A stretch of 54,495 nucleotides of DNA from Acidobacteriota bacterium (lineage in GTDB: Bacteria > Acidobacteriota > Holophagae > Acanthopleuribacterales > Acanthopleuribacteraceae). Below are positions 8,675 through 18,399 of this stretch, one piece after another (the first letter of the stretch is position 1; each line of letters begins with the position of its first letter). The translations under genes and the position numbers were made by a program. Location: NCBI GenBank assembly GCA_030066195.1, contig JASJCB010000031.1:1-54495 (forward strand), read 5' to 3'. Under the pieces are notes generated by a model that worked only from the letters and a program-made list of their open reading frames with translations, had not been told where the DNA came from and searched no databases.

Positions 8675-9247
8675 ATGGAACCACTCGATACAGCATTGGA
8701 CGGCCCGGCATCTTTAGATGCATACTTCAATCAGTCGGACCACTTCAGCGTCTATACGCACTCGGTCAAGTCGCGAGTGATGGTGTTGGGGGTCTTTGTG
8801 GCCTACCTGTTCTGCTTCGTACTGTTTTTGAACTGGTTGCGCAATTTTTTCGGCAACCTGTTCGAAAACCAGCGCGCCCTGGGTATGATGGCGCAAGGCT
8901 CCGAGTTGAACAACTTCGCCCTTTATGCCCTGGCTATTGCGGCCGTTCTGGTAGCCCTGGCATTTTTCTTCTACCTGTTTTGGGGCGTGGTTGACGTCTG
9001 GGGCCTTCAGGTCTGCTGCTCCAAACGCGAACTTCGGGTACAGAATACCATCACGGGTTGGTCCTTCGCCCGGTTGACCGGCGTGGGTTCAGTACTCATG
9101 GAAGACGTGGCCGAAATCAAGGGCACCAAGCTGTTTACCTATGTCCACGCCAAATCGGGCATCGTACGCTTCTCGCCGGTGGACCACCTGGACCGCCTGA
9201 TCGAGACCATTTTGACCAATGCCAAGGATGCACGCATCGTTCATTGA
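8675..9247 (+). CDS. Small two-helix membrane protein, PH-domain-like tail
   Basis: 190 residues from the ATG at 8675 (AAGAG upstream); a GTG at 8627 would add 16 residues but has no ribosome-binding site. Two membrane segments are clear, around residues 36-54 (MVLGVFVAYLFCFVLFLNWL) and 84-106 (ALYALAIAAVLVALAFFFYL). The C-terminal 85 residues (RELRVQNTITGW, then AEIKGTKLFTYVHA and IVRFSPVDH) have the strand pattern of bacterial PH-like/YdbS-type domains, here facing the cytoplasm. It lies 9 bp before a glycosyltransferase gene, so the two are probably co-transcribed. No experimentally known homologue comes to mind. Confidence 0.65.
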   Translation: MEPLDTALDGPASLDAYFNQSDHFSVYTHSVKSRVMVLGVFVAYLFCFVLFLNWLRNFFGNLFENQRALGMMAQGSELNNFALYALAIAAVLVALAFFFYLFWGVVDVWGLQVCCSKRELRVQNTITGWSFARLTGVGSVLMEDVAEIKGTKLFTYVHAKSGIVRFSPVDHLDRLIETILTNAKDARIVH

Positions 9248-9256
9248 GGGGCGCGA

Positions 9257-10234
9257 ATGACCAAACTCATCATCCAGATCCCCTGCTACAATGAAGAAGC
9301 GACCCTCCCCCAGACCCTGGCCGAGTTACCCCGCGAGATCGAGGGCGTGGACCAGGTAGAATGGCTGATTATCGACGACGGCTCCCGGGACAACACCGTG
9401 GCCGTTGCCTTGGAACACGGGGTGGACCACGTGGTTCGCCTGCCGCGCAACCAGGGTCTCGCCCGGGGCTTCATGGCCGGTTTGGACGCCTGCCTGGCTA
9501 AAGGCGCCGACATCATCGTCAATACCGATGCGGACAACCAATACCAGGCGGCCGATATCCCCAAGCTGATCCAACCCATCCTGGACCACAAGGCCGAAAT
9601 GGTGGTGGGCGCGCGACCGATCGCCGACACGGCCCATTTCTCGGCCACCAAGAAATTCCTGCAAAAGCTGGGCAGTTGGGTAGTGCGCGTGGCCAGCCGC
9701 ACCGACGTACCCGACGCCCCCAGCGGTTTCCGCGCCTTCAGCCGCAACGCGGCCCGTCGCCTGAACGTCTTCAACAGCTACACCTACACCCTGGAAACCA
9801 TCATCCAGGCGGGCCAAAACGACATGGCCGTGACCTCGGTGCCCATCCGCACCAACCGCGACCTGCGTCCGTCCCGACTGGTGCGCAGCATCCCCAGCTA
9901 CATCAAACGCTCGGTGGTCACCATCATCCGGGTCTTTATCACCTACAAGTCGTTCAAATTCTTTTTCTTCCCGGGATTCATCGCCTTCGGCATCGGTTTC
10001 CTGATCGGCTTGCGCTTCCTCTACTTCTACTTCAGCGGACAAGGCGGCGGCCACGTACAATCCCTCATTCTGGCCGCGTTACTCCTGGGTATGGGCGCCT
10101 TCCTGATGGTCGTAGGCCTGTTGGCCGACCTGATCTCGGTAAACCGCCGCCTGGCCGAAGAAAACCGCTGGCGCCTGCGAGGCCTGGAAGAAAAACTAAC
10201 GCTCCTAACGCAAAAAGAACCGGCAAAAAAATAA
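9257..10234 (+). CDS. Family 2 glycosyltransferase, polyprenol-phosphate type
   Basis: A 325-residue GT2 enzyme (GT-A fold, DPM1/GtrB-like) that transfers a nucleotide-activated sugar, most likely to polyprenyl phosphate at the inner membrane. Visible motifs are PCYNEEATLP (residues 9-18), IIDDGSRDNT (38-47) and the metal-binding NTDADNQY (89-96). The acceptor/catalytic region DAPSGFRAFS is near 153-162. Two C-terminal membrane segments (about 232-262 and 273-300) match the GtrB-type layout. It forms a pair with the small membrane protein upstream. A second GT2 enzyme sits at 47157. Confidence 0.9.
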   Translation: MTKLIIQIPCYNEEATLPQTLAELPREIEGVDQVEWLIIDDGSRDNTVAVALEHGVDHVVRLPRNQGLARGFMAGLDACLAKGADIIVNTDADNQYQAADIPKLIQPILDHKAEMVVGARPIADTAHFSATKKFLQKLGSWVVRVASRTDVPDAPSGFRAFSRNAARRLNVFNSYTYTLETIIQAGQNDMAVTSVPIRTNRDLRPSRLVRSIPSYIKRSVVTIIRVFITYKSFKFFFFPGFIAFGIGFLIGLRFLYFYFSGQGGGHVQSLILAALLLGMGAFLMVVGLLADLISVNRRLAEENRWRLRGLEEKLTLLTQKEPAKK

Positions 10235-10249
10235 AGCGAAGTCTCCTGG

Positions 10250-10320
10250 GCGCATGCAAGCCAAGAATCGCCCCCCGGACGAGGCGAGGCGGGAATTCCT
10301 GGGCATGCGTTGCTCCCGGG
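10250..10320. repeat. Diverged intergenic repeat related to the one after trpS
   Basis: The segment shares CCTGGGCGC, GCATGCAAGCC, a GAGGCGA block and TTGCTCCC in the same order with 8275-8347. Similarity is patchy, so this is a decayed copy at best. Confidence 0.4.
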
Positions 10321-10371
10321 AAAACATCATTAGCCGACGCTTGTCGGGGGGAGTTAAGTAAGAGAAAATAA

Positions 10372-10400
10372 AAAAGGGCCTCCTTGACGGAGGCCCTTTT
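10372..10400. terminator. Bidirectional intrinsic terminator between GT2 and fusA
   Basis: A perfect 12-bp stem (AAAAGGGCCTCC / GGAGGCCCTTTT) with a 5-nt loop (TTGAC). The A-run on one side and T-run on the other allow termination of the plus-strand glycosyltransferase operon and of minus-strand fusA. Confidence 0.88.
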
Positions 10401-10431
10401 CGTGTTTGGTTCAGCCGATTGAAGACGAGGT

Positions 10432-12516
10432 TTAGCTTGCCTTTTCGGCGCGTTCCTTGATGACTTCTTCCTGTACGTTGGCGGGCGTCTGCTCGTACTT
10501 CTCGAATTCCATCGAGAAGGCGGCCTTACCGGCAGTGGCGCTACGCAACGTGGTGGAGTAACCGAACATCTCGGACAGCGGCACCGAGCAGGTGATGATG
10601 CAGGTGTCATCGGCCTTGGTGTCGATACCGGCGATGATGCCGCGGCGGCTGGAGATGGAGCCGACCACGCCGCCCTGGTACTCGCTGGGTGTCTCGATTT
10701 CCACTTTCATGATGGGTTCCAACAAGATGGGCTTGGCCTTGCCGATGGCCTGCTTCATGGCGCCGCGAGCGGTGGCGCGGAAGGCATTGTCCGAGGAGTC
10801 GACCTCGTGGGTCTTACCGTCGTCCAGGTTGACGCCGATCTTGATCATCGGGAAACCGGCCAGGGGGCCTTTTTCCATGATGTCTTGGAAACCTTTCTCA
10901 CAAGAGGGGATGAATTCGGAGGGAATGGTACCGCCCTTGATGTTGTTGTGGAATTCGAAGTTTTCCTCCGAATCGCTCTCCAAGGGGAAGATGGAACCGA
11001 TACAGCGACCGAACTGGCCGGAACCGCCCGTCTGCTTCTTGTGGGTGTAGTCGTAGTCGGCGGGACGCTTGATGGTCTCGCGATAGTTCACCTGAGGCGG
11101 ACCGACTTCGATCTCGGCGCTGTATTCGCGCTTCATGCGTTCCAGGTAGACTTCCAGGTGAAGCTCGCCCATACCGGCGATGATGGTGTCGTTGGATTCG
11201 TGGTCCACCGACACGCGGAAGGTGGGGTCTTCCTTGCGGAAACGATCCAAAGCCTTCGACATCTTGGTAGAGGCCGCGTTGTCCTTGGGATAAACGGCCA
11301 GGCTGATAACGGGCTCGGGTACGAAGATAGACTCGCAGGCGAAGTTGGATTCGCCGCCGCAGAAGGTGTCACCGGAGGCGCAGTCCACACCCACCATGGC
11401 GATGATGTCGCCGGCGCCCGCGGAATCGATGTTCTCCTTGTGGTCGGCGTGCATGCGCACCAGACGGCCCACGCGCATCTTGCGGCCGGTACGGGTGTTG
11501 ACCACGGTCTCGCCCTTTTTCAGGGTACCCTGGTAGATACGGGTATAGGTCACCTGGCCGAACTGTTCCTCGGTAATCTTGAAGGCCATGGCGACACAAT
11601 CCTTCTCGGGATCGGGCTCCAGTTCGACGGCCTCTCCGTTGTCCAGGTCGGTGGCCTTGGGCGGCTCGGCCGTGATGGGCGAGGGCAGGTAGCGGTTGAC
11701 CGCATCCAGCAGCTTTTGAACGCCCTTGTCCTTGAAGGCGGAACCCATGAAGACGGGCACCATTTCCAGCGACTGCACGCCGTTCAATACGGCCTCGTGA
11801 ATCATGTCCTCGGAGACCTCTTCGCCTTCCAGGACCAGTTCCATCAGGTCGTCGTGGAAATTGGTCAGTTCCTCCAGCATGACTTCGCGCTGGGCTTCGC
11901 AGTCGTCCAGCATATCCGCGGGGATTTCTTCCTCACGGACGGTTTCGCCGCGCTCGCCGTCGAAGTAGTAGGCTTTCATGGTGATCAGGTCGACCACGCC
12001 GTTGAATTTGTCTTCCGTACCGATGGGCAATTGCATCAGGACGGGGTTCAACTTGAGTTTTTCACGGAGTTCGGTCACGGCCTTGTGAGGGTCTGCTCCG
12101 GTACGGTCCATTTTGTTGACGAAGCACAAGCGAGGCACGCGGTAGCGCTTCATCTGGCGGTCGACGGTGATGGACTGGGATTGAACGCCGCCCACGGAGC
12201 ACAGTACCAGGATAGCGCCGTCCAGAACCCGCAGGGAACGCTCCACCTCGACGGTGAAGTCGACGTGTCCCGGGGTATCGATGATATTGATCTGCTTGTC
12301 ATCCCAAAACACGGTGGTGGCCGCGGAGGTAATGGTAATCCCCCGCTCCTTTTCAAGTTCCATGTGGTCCATAGTGGCGCCGGAACCGCCGCCTCTCACT
12401 TCCTCGATCTTGTGGATCTTACCCGCGTAGAAGAGGATACGCTCGGTTAGGGTAGTTTTTCCGCTGTCAATATGCGCGGAGATACCGATATTTCTGAATC
12501 CTGCGATTGCATTCAT
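10432..12516 (-). CDS. fusA: Elongation factor G, spd/mitochondrial-type (EFG1-like)
   Basis: A 694-residue translational GTPase that drives ribosomal translocation. The G motifs are intact: AHIDSGKT (14-21), RGIT (58-61), DTPGH (80-84), NKMD (134-137). Domains II-V follow, with [16 protein letters not shown] and the domain [15 protein letters not shown] block. The P-loop Ser (IDSGKT rather than IDAGKT) and the [15 protein letters not shown] stretch are features I associate with the spd-EFG1 subfamily of spirochaetes, deltaproteobacteria, planctomycetes and mitochondria rather than canonical EF-G. It stands alone rather than in the rpsL-rpsG-fusA-tuf operon. A TAAGGTG ribosome-binding sequence lies upstream; a strong promoter is not evident. 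Confidence 0.93.
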   Translation of the reverse strand: MNAIAGFRNIGISAHIDSGKTTLTERILFYAGKIHKIEEVRGGGSGATMDHMELEKERGITITSAATTVFWDDKQINIIDTPGHVDFTVEVERSLRVLDGAILVLCSVGGVQSQSITVDRQMKRYRVPRLCFVNKMDRTGADPHKAVTELREKLKLNPVLMQLPIGTEDKFNGVVDLITMKAYYFDGERGETVREEEIPADMLDDCEAQREVMLEELTNFHDDLMELVLEGEEVSEDMIHEAVLNGVQSLEMVPVFMGSAFKDKGVQKLLDAVNRYLPSPITAEPPKATDLDNGEAVELEPDPEKDCVAMAFKITEEQFGQVTYTRIYQGTLKKGETVVNTRTGRKMRVGRLVRMHADHKENIDSAGAGDIIAMVGVDCASGDTFCGGESNFACESIFVPEPVISLAVYPKDNAASTKMSKALDRFRKEDPTFRVSVDHESNDTIIAGMGELHLEVYLERMKREYSAEIEVGPPQVNYRETIKRPADYDYTHKKQTGGSGQFGRCIGSIFPLESDSEENFEFHNNIKGGTIPSEFIPSCEKGFQDIMEKGPLAGFPMIKIGVNLDDGKTHEVDSSDNAFRATARGAMKQAIGKAKPILLEPIMKVEIETPSEYQGGVVGSISSRRGIIAGIDTKADDTCIITCSVPLSEMFGYSTTLRSATAGKAAFSMEFEKYEQTPANVQEEVIKERAEKAS

Positions 12517-12987
12517 GCCACTATTACCTTTTACACCTTAAAAAATTACGGTTCCGCGTTGCGAACCGGGCCCGAGAGCTGCAAAAAATTAAATGGACCG
12601 GCTTGCCCATTTGAGGGCCGTCAGCTTGCCCAAGAGGCCAAGAGACGGAATTTTACACAAAAAGATGGTAACGAGCAAGCCCGGATTTAATATGATGACC
12701 ATGTGGGAGTGGGAAAACAGCCGAGAGGCCGACCGAAAGGTCCGTAGCTTGGATTGTCGAAAGTCCCCGAAAAACCCGAAACCCGATTCCGAAGACATCA
12801 CTTCGGAGAAGATTCGCACCTTCGGCCGGAACAAACCCGACCGTGTTGGTGACTGCCGCCTCAATCCAAAGTTTTCTACGCCGTTCTGATTGACCCTCGG
12901 CCGCTCCTCGTGATAAGGTCACAAATCACGTCTCGCGAGAATCAATGCCACGAGGGACCGAGCCTAAAATATACTTATAGAGAGCTT
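12517..12987. other. Divergent intergenic region fusA / TPR gene
   Basis: About 470 bp. I see the fusA ribosome-binding site at the left end and a TATACT (12970-12975) 12 nt before the TPR gene ATG at the right end. Short open frames on both strands (about 12590-12920) lack ribosome-binding sites and recognisable sequence, so I do not call a gene. Confidence 0.5.
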
Positions 12988-15900
12988 ATGGCATTCAACA
13001 AAACCAAGGCTCTGAAGCAAGCCGACAAGTACATCGCGAAACAAAACTACAACAAGGCACTCAATGAGTTGCTGAAAGTAGTCAAAGTAACCCCCAACGA
13101 CGCCAATCTCCTTAATAAAGTAGGAGATTTGTACAGTAAGGTGGGCAACACCAAAAGCGCGATCGAGTACTTTACCAAGGTAGCCGAATCCTACCAGCGC
13201 GGCGGCTTCAACCTGAAAGCAATTGCCTTATACAAAAAAATCATGCGTATCGACACCAGCTATATGGATGCGCGCCAGCGCCTGGTCGACCTGTACATCC
13301 AGCAGGGCCACCAAAGCGAGGCCAAGGGCGAACTGCGTCGCATGGCCGAACATTATTACAATGAGAACCTCATTCCCCGCGCGCTGGACTGCTACGAGAA
13401 ACTGGTTCAAATCGAACCGCATAATTTGGATGCGCGCCTGAAGATTACCGAACTGTTGATCAAGGAAGGCAAGCGCGGGGAAGCCACCGGTCATTTTGCC
13501 GCCATGGGTCGCGAACTGCTGGACAAAACCATGATCAACGAGGCGCGCAAGATCCTGTCCCAAGGGCTCAATATCGCGCCCGAGGACGAGGGGCTCCAGG
13601 TCTTGATGACGCAATGCCTGATTGCGGAAGGCAAGATCGACGAGGCCCTGACGCGCCTGACCGAGATCTGTGAAAAGAATGAAGACAATATGGACGCCCT
13701 GCACATCCTGGGCGAGACCTATTTGAAAAAAGGTATGTTGGACGAGGCGCGCGCCTGTTTCCTGCGCGGTTTTGCCCTCTCCGGCGAGGACAACGGCAAC
13801 CTGGAAGAACTGGGCCGGCGTTACATCGATGAAAACCGTTTGGACGAGGCTTTCGAGTGCTTGGAGCCCCTGGCCGAATTCTTCAGCCGGCAGAAACAGT
13901 TCGACGAAGCGGTTCGCCTGATTCGCACCATCCTCTATACCAACGATGCACATATGCCCAGCCAGGACATCTTGCTTCATCTTTACCAACAGGCGGGGCA
14001 AAAGACCAACGCGGTGCTGACCCTGGAAAAAATCATCAACTTCCATTTGGAGGCGGGTAATCAGGACGAGGCGCGCCAACGTATCGAGAGTTTGTTGGAA
14101 CTCGATCCCAACAATATAGAGTGGCGCGAAAAGTACCGTCGCATGGTCAGTGCGCCCGAATCCAACATCAGCTCCGGCCATATCGAAGTATACGACCAGG
14201 AACCCGAGGCGCCGCCCGCCGTCCTGACCTCGTCTCAGGGAGACGACAGCGGCGAGGACCTGACCGGTATCGATATCGAAGACTCCGTGATGGAGAGCTT
14301 TGAAGCGGGGACCGTATCCGGCCTGGATGAAAGCGAGAGTGTGCAGGTGGCCAATCACCTGACCGAAGCCGATGTCTTCATGAAGTACGGTGTCTTGGAT
14401 CAGGCCATGACACACCTGTTGGAAGCACAAAACCTTGACCCCCTGAATCCTTTGGCCAACAGCCGGTTGCGCGATATCTACCTGAAGAAGGGCGATGTTC
14501 AATCGGCCATCTTGTGCATGGTGCGCCTGATCAACGGCGCTATCGAGAAGCGGCAATGGGATCAGGCAAAGCAACACATTCATTCTATCGAACAACACCG
14601 GCCCGACATCGCCCGCCAACACCACGAACGCCTGCAAACCCTGATGAACGAAGACTCCAGTCCCTTTACCGAGAAGCCGAAGGAAGGGGAATACTCGCTG
14701 GACTTCGGTAATTCGGAAGAGGCCGCCGGATTGCAAATCGAGGAGCCTCCCGAGGCCGACGTGGTGGACTTTAAAGACATGAACGTCCCGGAAGAAAGCG
14801 GGTTCGATCTGGAAGCCGACGATGAGGGCGGCTCCTGGTCGCTGGATATGCCCGACGCCACTCTGGACGGTGGTGGACTGGGCGAGGACTTCACCGACCT
14901 GTACAATCCGGCGGCCCAGACCATCTCGGAGGGCGCCGATGAATTACCGGACCTCGCCGCCATTCGCGCCGGCTTCGAAGATTCCGCCGAGGAGGGTCAT
15001 AGCGAAGAACCGTTGGTAGCGGAAGAACCCGTTGCCGAACCGGAACCGGAACATATGCCCGAGCCGGAGCCGGTGGTTCCACAACCCGAAGAAGATAATA
15101 CGGCTGACTTCACCGATCAGATCGAAATGGTGGATATGACCGGAGGCGCGCCCCCGGATCTGGAAGTGGATATCGGTCCGCCGGATACCGATTTCCTCCA
15201 ATTGCCGGAAAGCGAGCTGCCGGCGGAATCGCTCATGGCGCCGATCGCTGAAGAGGAAACCCTGCCTGAACTCGCGGAAGAAGCGCTTCCCGAGCTTGAA
15301 GATTCCCTCATTGACGACGGAGAGTTGGAAGAAGCCCCGGCCGTCTTGGAAGACACCGGATTCGGAATGTTGGAGTTCGAGGAAACCGGTACCGACATCC
15401 CCAGACCGGAGGGCCTGTCCCTACCCGAGGAAGAACCGGCTCCGCCGCTCGTTGTGGAGCCCGAGCCCACGCCTTCGCCGGAAATCGCTCCGGAGCCCGC
15501 GGAACACCATGCTCCGCTTCAATCCAGTACCGGGTCTCTGGCCGGGGAATTGGAAGAAATCGATTTCTTTATCTCCGTTGAAGCCTACGAGGATGCCGAG
15601 AAACTGATCGTCGAGGCGCGGAAACATTTCGGTGAGCACCCTCTCTTACTGGAACGCGTTCAGGAACTGACATCCAAGACGCAAACGGCCCCGCCGGAGG
15701 TACCCACGTTCAAACCGCAGGCGCCGCAACCCGCGAATGCCGCTCAGTCGGACGACCTCTTGTCTTCACCCGGCGGCAGCGGTTTCTTCGACCTGGCCGC
15801 CGAGTTGAGCGAGGAACTGTTCGAAGACGACGCGCCCGATGTCAACGACCAAACCTCCCAGGAAGAAATCCAAAGCGTGGAAGAATTGTTCCAGGAGTTC

Positions 15901-16290
15901 AAGAAAGGCGTAGACGAACAAATCGACGAGGGCGATCACGAGACCCATTACGACCTGGGCATTGCCTACAAGGAAATGGGCCTGCTGGAAGAAGCTATCG
16001 ACGAATTCGAAAAGGCTGACAATGAACCGACTCGAGCCTTGGATTGCGCCACCATGATCGGCCAATGTCTGATCGAACTGGGCCGTATGGATGAGGCCGT
16101 TGCGCACTTTAAGAGCTCACTGGAAAGGCTTCAGGCAGCGGATCAGAAGGTGGCCATTCAATACGAGTTGGCTTTGGTCTACCAAAACGAAGGCGAAAAT
16201 GAAAAAGCCCTGGAGCAGCTTATGGCCGTAAAGGCAATTTCGCCCAACTACCGCGACTTGGAAGAACTTATCGAGGCATTGGCCATCTAA
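12988..16290 (+). CDS. Large TPR protein with acidic, proline-rich linker
   Basis: I start at the ATG 12988 (MAFNKTKALKQADKYI), after AGAGAG; an in-frame GTG at 12910 would add 26 unlike residues. The 1100-residue product has tetratricopeptide repeats over about residues 8-400 (for example ALNELLKVVKVTPNDANLLN) and again near 460-550. A long acidic and proline-rich, probably disordered stretch follows (about 590-960, with EPEPEHMPEPEPVVPQPEED-like text). A C-terminal TPR block (about 1010-1095) closes it. There is no signal peptide or membrane segment, so it should be a cytoplasmic scaffold. Similar proteins are common in Geobacter/Myxococcus-like bacteria, but I know no defined role. Its partner is not indicated by the neighbours. 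Confidence 0.8.
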   Translation: MAFNKTKALKQADKYIAKQNYNKALNELLKVVKVTPNDANLLNKVGDLYSKVGNTKSAIEYFTKVAESYQRGGFNLKAIALYKKIMRIDTSYMDARQRLVDLYIQQGHQSEAKGELRRMAEHYYNENLIPRALDCYEKLVQIEPHNLDARLKITELLIKEGKRGEATGHFAAMGRELLDKTMINEARKILSQGLNIAPEDEGLQVLMTQCLIAEGKIDEALTRLTEICEKNEDNMDALHILGETYLKKGMLDEARACFLRGFALSGEDNGNLEELGRRYIDENRLDEAFECLEPLAEFFSRQKQFDEAVRLIRTILYTNDAHMPSQDILLHLYQQAGQKTNAVLTLEKIINFHLEAGNQDEARQRIESLLELDPNNIEWREKYRRMVSAPESNISSGHIEVYDQEPEAPPAVLTSSQGDDSGEDLTGIDIEDSVMESFEAGTVSGLDESESVQVANHLTEADVFMKYGVLDQAMTHLLEAQNLDPLNPLANSRLRDIYLKKGDVQSAILCMVRLINGAIEKRQWDQAKQHIHSIEQHRPDIARQHHERLQTLMNEDSSPFTEKPKEGEYSLDFGNSEEAAGLQIEEPPEADVVDFKDMNVPEESGFDLEADDEGGSWSLDMPDATLDGGGLGEDFTDLYNPAAQTISEGADELPDLAAIRAGFEDSAEEGHSEEPLVAEEPVAEPEPEHMPEPEPVVPQPEEDNTADFTDQIEMVDMTGGAPPDLEVDIGPPDTDFLQLPESELPAESLMAPIAEEETLPELAEEALPELEDSLIDDGELEEAPAVLEDTGFGMLEFEETGTDIPRPEGLSLPEEEPAPPLVVEPEPTPSPEIAPEPAEHHAPLQSSTGSLAGELEEIDFFISVEAYEDAEKLIVEARKHFGEHPLLLERVQELTSKTQTAPPEVPTFKPQAPQPANAAQSDDLLSSPGGSGFFDLAAELSEELFEDDAPDVNDQTSQEEIQSVEELFQEFKKGVDEQIDEGDHETHYDLGIAYKEMGLLEEAIDEFEKADNEPTRALDCATMIGQCLIELGRMDEAVAHFKSSLERLQAADQKVAIQYELALVYQNEGENEKALEQLMAVKAISPNYRDLEELIEALAI

Positions 16291-16338
16291 CCCGTTAGAT
16301 CTCGACCCGAAGAAACCACACGGCTCCCCCGATTACTT

Positions 16339-16357
16339 GACAATGTCAACCATTGTC
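16339..16357. promoter_or_regulatory. Inverted repeat, candidate operator
   Basis: GACAATG-TCAAC-CATTGTC: perfect 7-bp arms with a 5-nt spacer, ending 4 bp upstream of the -35 box at 16362. Position suggests a binding site for a dimeric regulator of the 16429 gene. Confidence 0.4.
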
Positions 16358-16361
16358 GCGC

Positions 16362-16390
16362 TTGACTTTGCGGTTATGGCGCCGCATATT
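16362..16390 (+). promoter_or_regulatory. Candidate promoter of the 16429 gene
   Basis: TTGACT (16362-16367), 17-nt spacer, CATATT (16385-16390). Good -35, moderate -10. Confidence 0.5.
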
Positions 16391-16428
16391 TTAGATAGGG
16401 GAAATGAAAAGCCATACAGGAGGCTGCC

Positions 16429-17157
16429 GTGTTAGGTAAGTTCTTTGGCTTTGGTAAACAGTCGACTTCCCCACCGATGGAGCCGGCTAAACCGGGTTTT
16501 GATCGCAAGGTATTGATCGATCGCCTGGACATGCGAATGAGGTTTTTTACTGAAGCTTTCTACGACCATTTTGAACAGATGATGCCCCCGAGTTTCGGGT
16601 TCTCTTACGACGATAAAGCACCGTCGAACATCGATTTGAAACCCGACCGAGCCCAAGACGGCGGGGATAGACGGATCTCTCTTTGTTTTTCCCTTTGGAA
16701 GAAACAGCTCGCCTATAAGTACGGTACAGGCAGAGTTGAATTGCGCGGGAAATATTTCTTCGCCAAGACCGTAACCTGGAAAACTCCACGGGATTTCCTG
16801 CATCAGGCTTCTGTCTACCAGTTGATCAAGCGCTATTATCCTGAAATCAGAGTAGGGCACAACCAGTCCAAAACGGCGAACGGATTCACGCTGAAGGACC
16901 ATCACCAGATCATCACCCTGGAAGTCTTCGGCGCCGGCGCGCGCAACAGTTTCCTGGCTTGTGACATCACCCTGCACAAGAATAACCAACCCCTGGCCAG
17001 GGATCGGGCGTTGCGGTTTCTCAATTTTTACGGGGAACTTTACAACGAGGTGCATAACGGAGCGCTCCGGTATAAGATCAGCGAATCTATGCCCGACCTT
17101 TCCGACATTCAGTTCGTCGAGGACCAGATCCCGAACATCAACGACCAGAAACTGTAG
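16429..17157 (+). CDS. Hypothetical cytoplasmic protein
   Basis: 242 residues from a GTG at 16429, supported by a strong AGGAGG six bases upstream. There is no signal peptide or membrane segment. The sequence is rich in aromatic and basic residues (FFTEAFYDHFEQMM, YGTGRVELRGKYFF, HHQIITLEVFGAGARNSF) and looks like a single alpha/beta domain. I do not recognise a family. It has its own promoter with an inverted repeat upstream, and is AT-richer than the TPR gene before it. Nothing in the context assigns a function. Confidence 0.7.
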   Translation: MLGKFFGFGKQSTSPPMEPAKPGFDRKVLIDRLDMRMRFFTEAFYDHFEQMMPPSFGFSYDDKAPSNIDLKPDRAQDGGDRRISLCFSLWKKQLAYKYGTGRVELRGKYFFAKTVTWKTPRDFLHQASVYQLIKRYYPEIRVGHNQSKTANGFTLKDHHQIITLEVFGAGARNSFLACDITLHKNNQPLARDRALRFLNFYGELYNEVHNGALRYKISESMPDLSDIQFVEDQIPNINDQKL

Positions 17158-17466
17158 CCCTGGGTTCCCGAGAGCACTGTAAATGATCACTGTAAAGGTG
17201 AGATGAGAGCCTTTTTGTCAGCAGAAATGTGATCGGTGTCCGCAATCCATCCTGGACATTTACGCGGAATTAAGGTAATAAGGAAGTTGCTTACGCACGC
17301 CGGGTCATTAACATACGCGTTTTTACGCACCGTTCACTTCTCGTAAGAATGACTTGACGCCCCGTAAATGAATCGCGGACCCAAGCTTTTCGGACCCTTC
17401 CTTGTTTTCTTTCGTAAACCATTCAAGGCAGGCCGATTGCAGGTCGATATATACCTTGGGTGATGA

Positions 17467-18180
17467 ATGATGTTGGAAAAGTTTCGAATCCTGATTGTAG
17501 ATGATGATCGACTGGTCTTGGACCTGATGATGCATGCTGCCCGTCGCCACCCCGTATTGCAAGCGGAGAAAACCAGTGATTCGGCCGAGGCCATCCGCAA
17601 AATCAAGGAGAACCCGCCCTACCACATCATCCTCACCGACTTGTCCATGCCGGGTTACACCGGACTGGATGTATTGCGCGCGGCTCGCACCCGCTCGCCG
17701 GACACACGCGGTATCATCGTCACCGGCTTCGGCGATAAGGAGTCCACCCGGGAAGCCATCAAACTGGGTGTTTCCGATTACCTGAACAAACCTTTCCGCA
17801 TCGAGGAAATGGACCTGGCTTTGCGCAATGCCATCGAACATTTCGAATTGCGCAAGCAAGGCTCGGATTACCAAACCCAAATCCAAGACCTGGAAACGGG
17901 CATCAAGGAAAAGGCGCTGCTCATCGAGGCCATGGAAGCCGAGTCGAATATCCTGTCCACCGAATTGACCCAACTAACGGAGAAAGACGCCCAAAACAAG
18001 GCCCGAACCGAGGCCCTGCTCAAGGCGGTAGCCGCCAAGACGGGACATCAGGGCGCGCCCATCACCCCGAAACTACTGGACAACAACGGCGTCATCAACC
18101 AGAAGAAGATGACCGAGGAAGAGTTCCAGGCCATGAAGAAGAACCTCCTGGACCGAACCTACAAAAGCATCGTGGGTTGA
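17467..18180 (+). CDS. Receiver-domain protein with coiled-coil tail
   Basis: 237 residues. Residues 6-120 are a CheY-like receiver domain with the acidic pair DDD (12-14), phospho-acceptor D58 (LTDLSMPGYTG), T86 and K108 (NKPF), all intact. Residues about 121-185 are a charged heptad-like helix, probably a coiled coil, and the C-terminal 50 residues carry no known output domain. It probably signals by protein contact rather than DNA binding. No histidine kinase is next to it. The ATG at 17467 is followed directly by another ATG (17470), either of which could serve. It is the last core gene before the accessory island. Confidence 0.85.
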   Translation: MMLEKFRILIVDDDRLVLDLMMHAARRHPVLQAEKTSDSAEAIRKIKENPPYHIILTDLSMPGYTGLDVLRAARTRSPDTRGIIVTGFGDKESTREAIKLGVSDYLNKPFRIEEMDLALRNAIEHFELRKQGSDYQTQIQDLETGIKEKALLIEAMEAESNILSTELTQLTEKDAQNKARTEALLKAVAAKTGHQGAPITPKLLDNNGVINQKKMTEEEFQAMKKNLLDRTYKSIVG

Positions 18181-18312
18181 TGGGGCAATCTCCGGTTTTT
18201 TTGGGGGGTTTAAGACTCCGGTTTCGAACTGCCATGTCCGCCGGCGGCCGATGTACGGCCAACTATGGCCGAAGCGGCTTGCTTTCTGTTGTTTATCGTA
18301 AACAGGCAAATA

Positions 18313-18338
18313 GTGGGTTCGAACCCTGCGTCCAGCTT
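18313..18338 (+). other. tRNA T-arm-like fragment, possible attachment-site remnant
   Basis: GTGGG-TTCGAAC-CCTGC followed by GTCCAGC has the form of a T stem-loop and 3' acceptor strand, but the stem needs two G-T pairs and no matching 5' acceptor (GCTGGAC) or anticodon arm is found upstream. It lies about 60 bp before the integrase start, where an att site would be expected. GGTTCG should not be over-read because it sits in a palindrome. Confidence 0.25.
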
Positions 18339-18399
18339 GACCGAACTCACACCAACTCCGCGTCGCGCATGCGTCGCGCACGCATATGGAGCGTGAACG

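Noticed and set aside
10807..12450. 547-residue frame antisense to fusA
   Set aside because: High-GC shadow of a textbook EF-G gene; composition is unlike a protein.
12593..12922. Possible small genes on both strands between fusA and the TPR gene
   Set aside because: No start-site signals, no family resemblance, and the overlapping frames exclude each other.
13228..14736. 502-residue frame antisense to the large TPR gene
   Set aside because: Shadow frame of a clear TPR protein with its own start signals.
17323..17973. 216-residue frame antisense to the receiver gene
   Set aside because: It is the mirror of a well-supported receiver-domain gene.
18230..18340. A complete tRNA gene before the integrase remnant
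   Set aside because: Only a T-arm-like part can be folded; no 5' acceptor strand or 7-nt anticodon loop is present.
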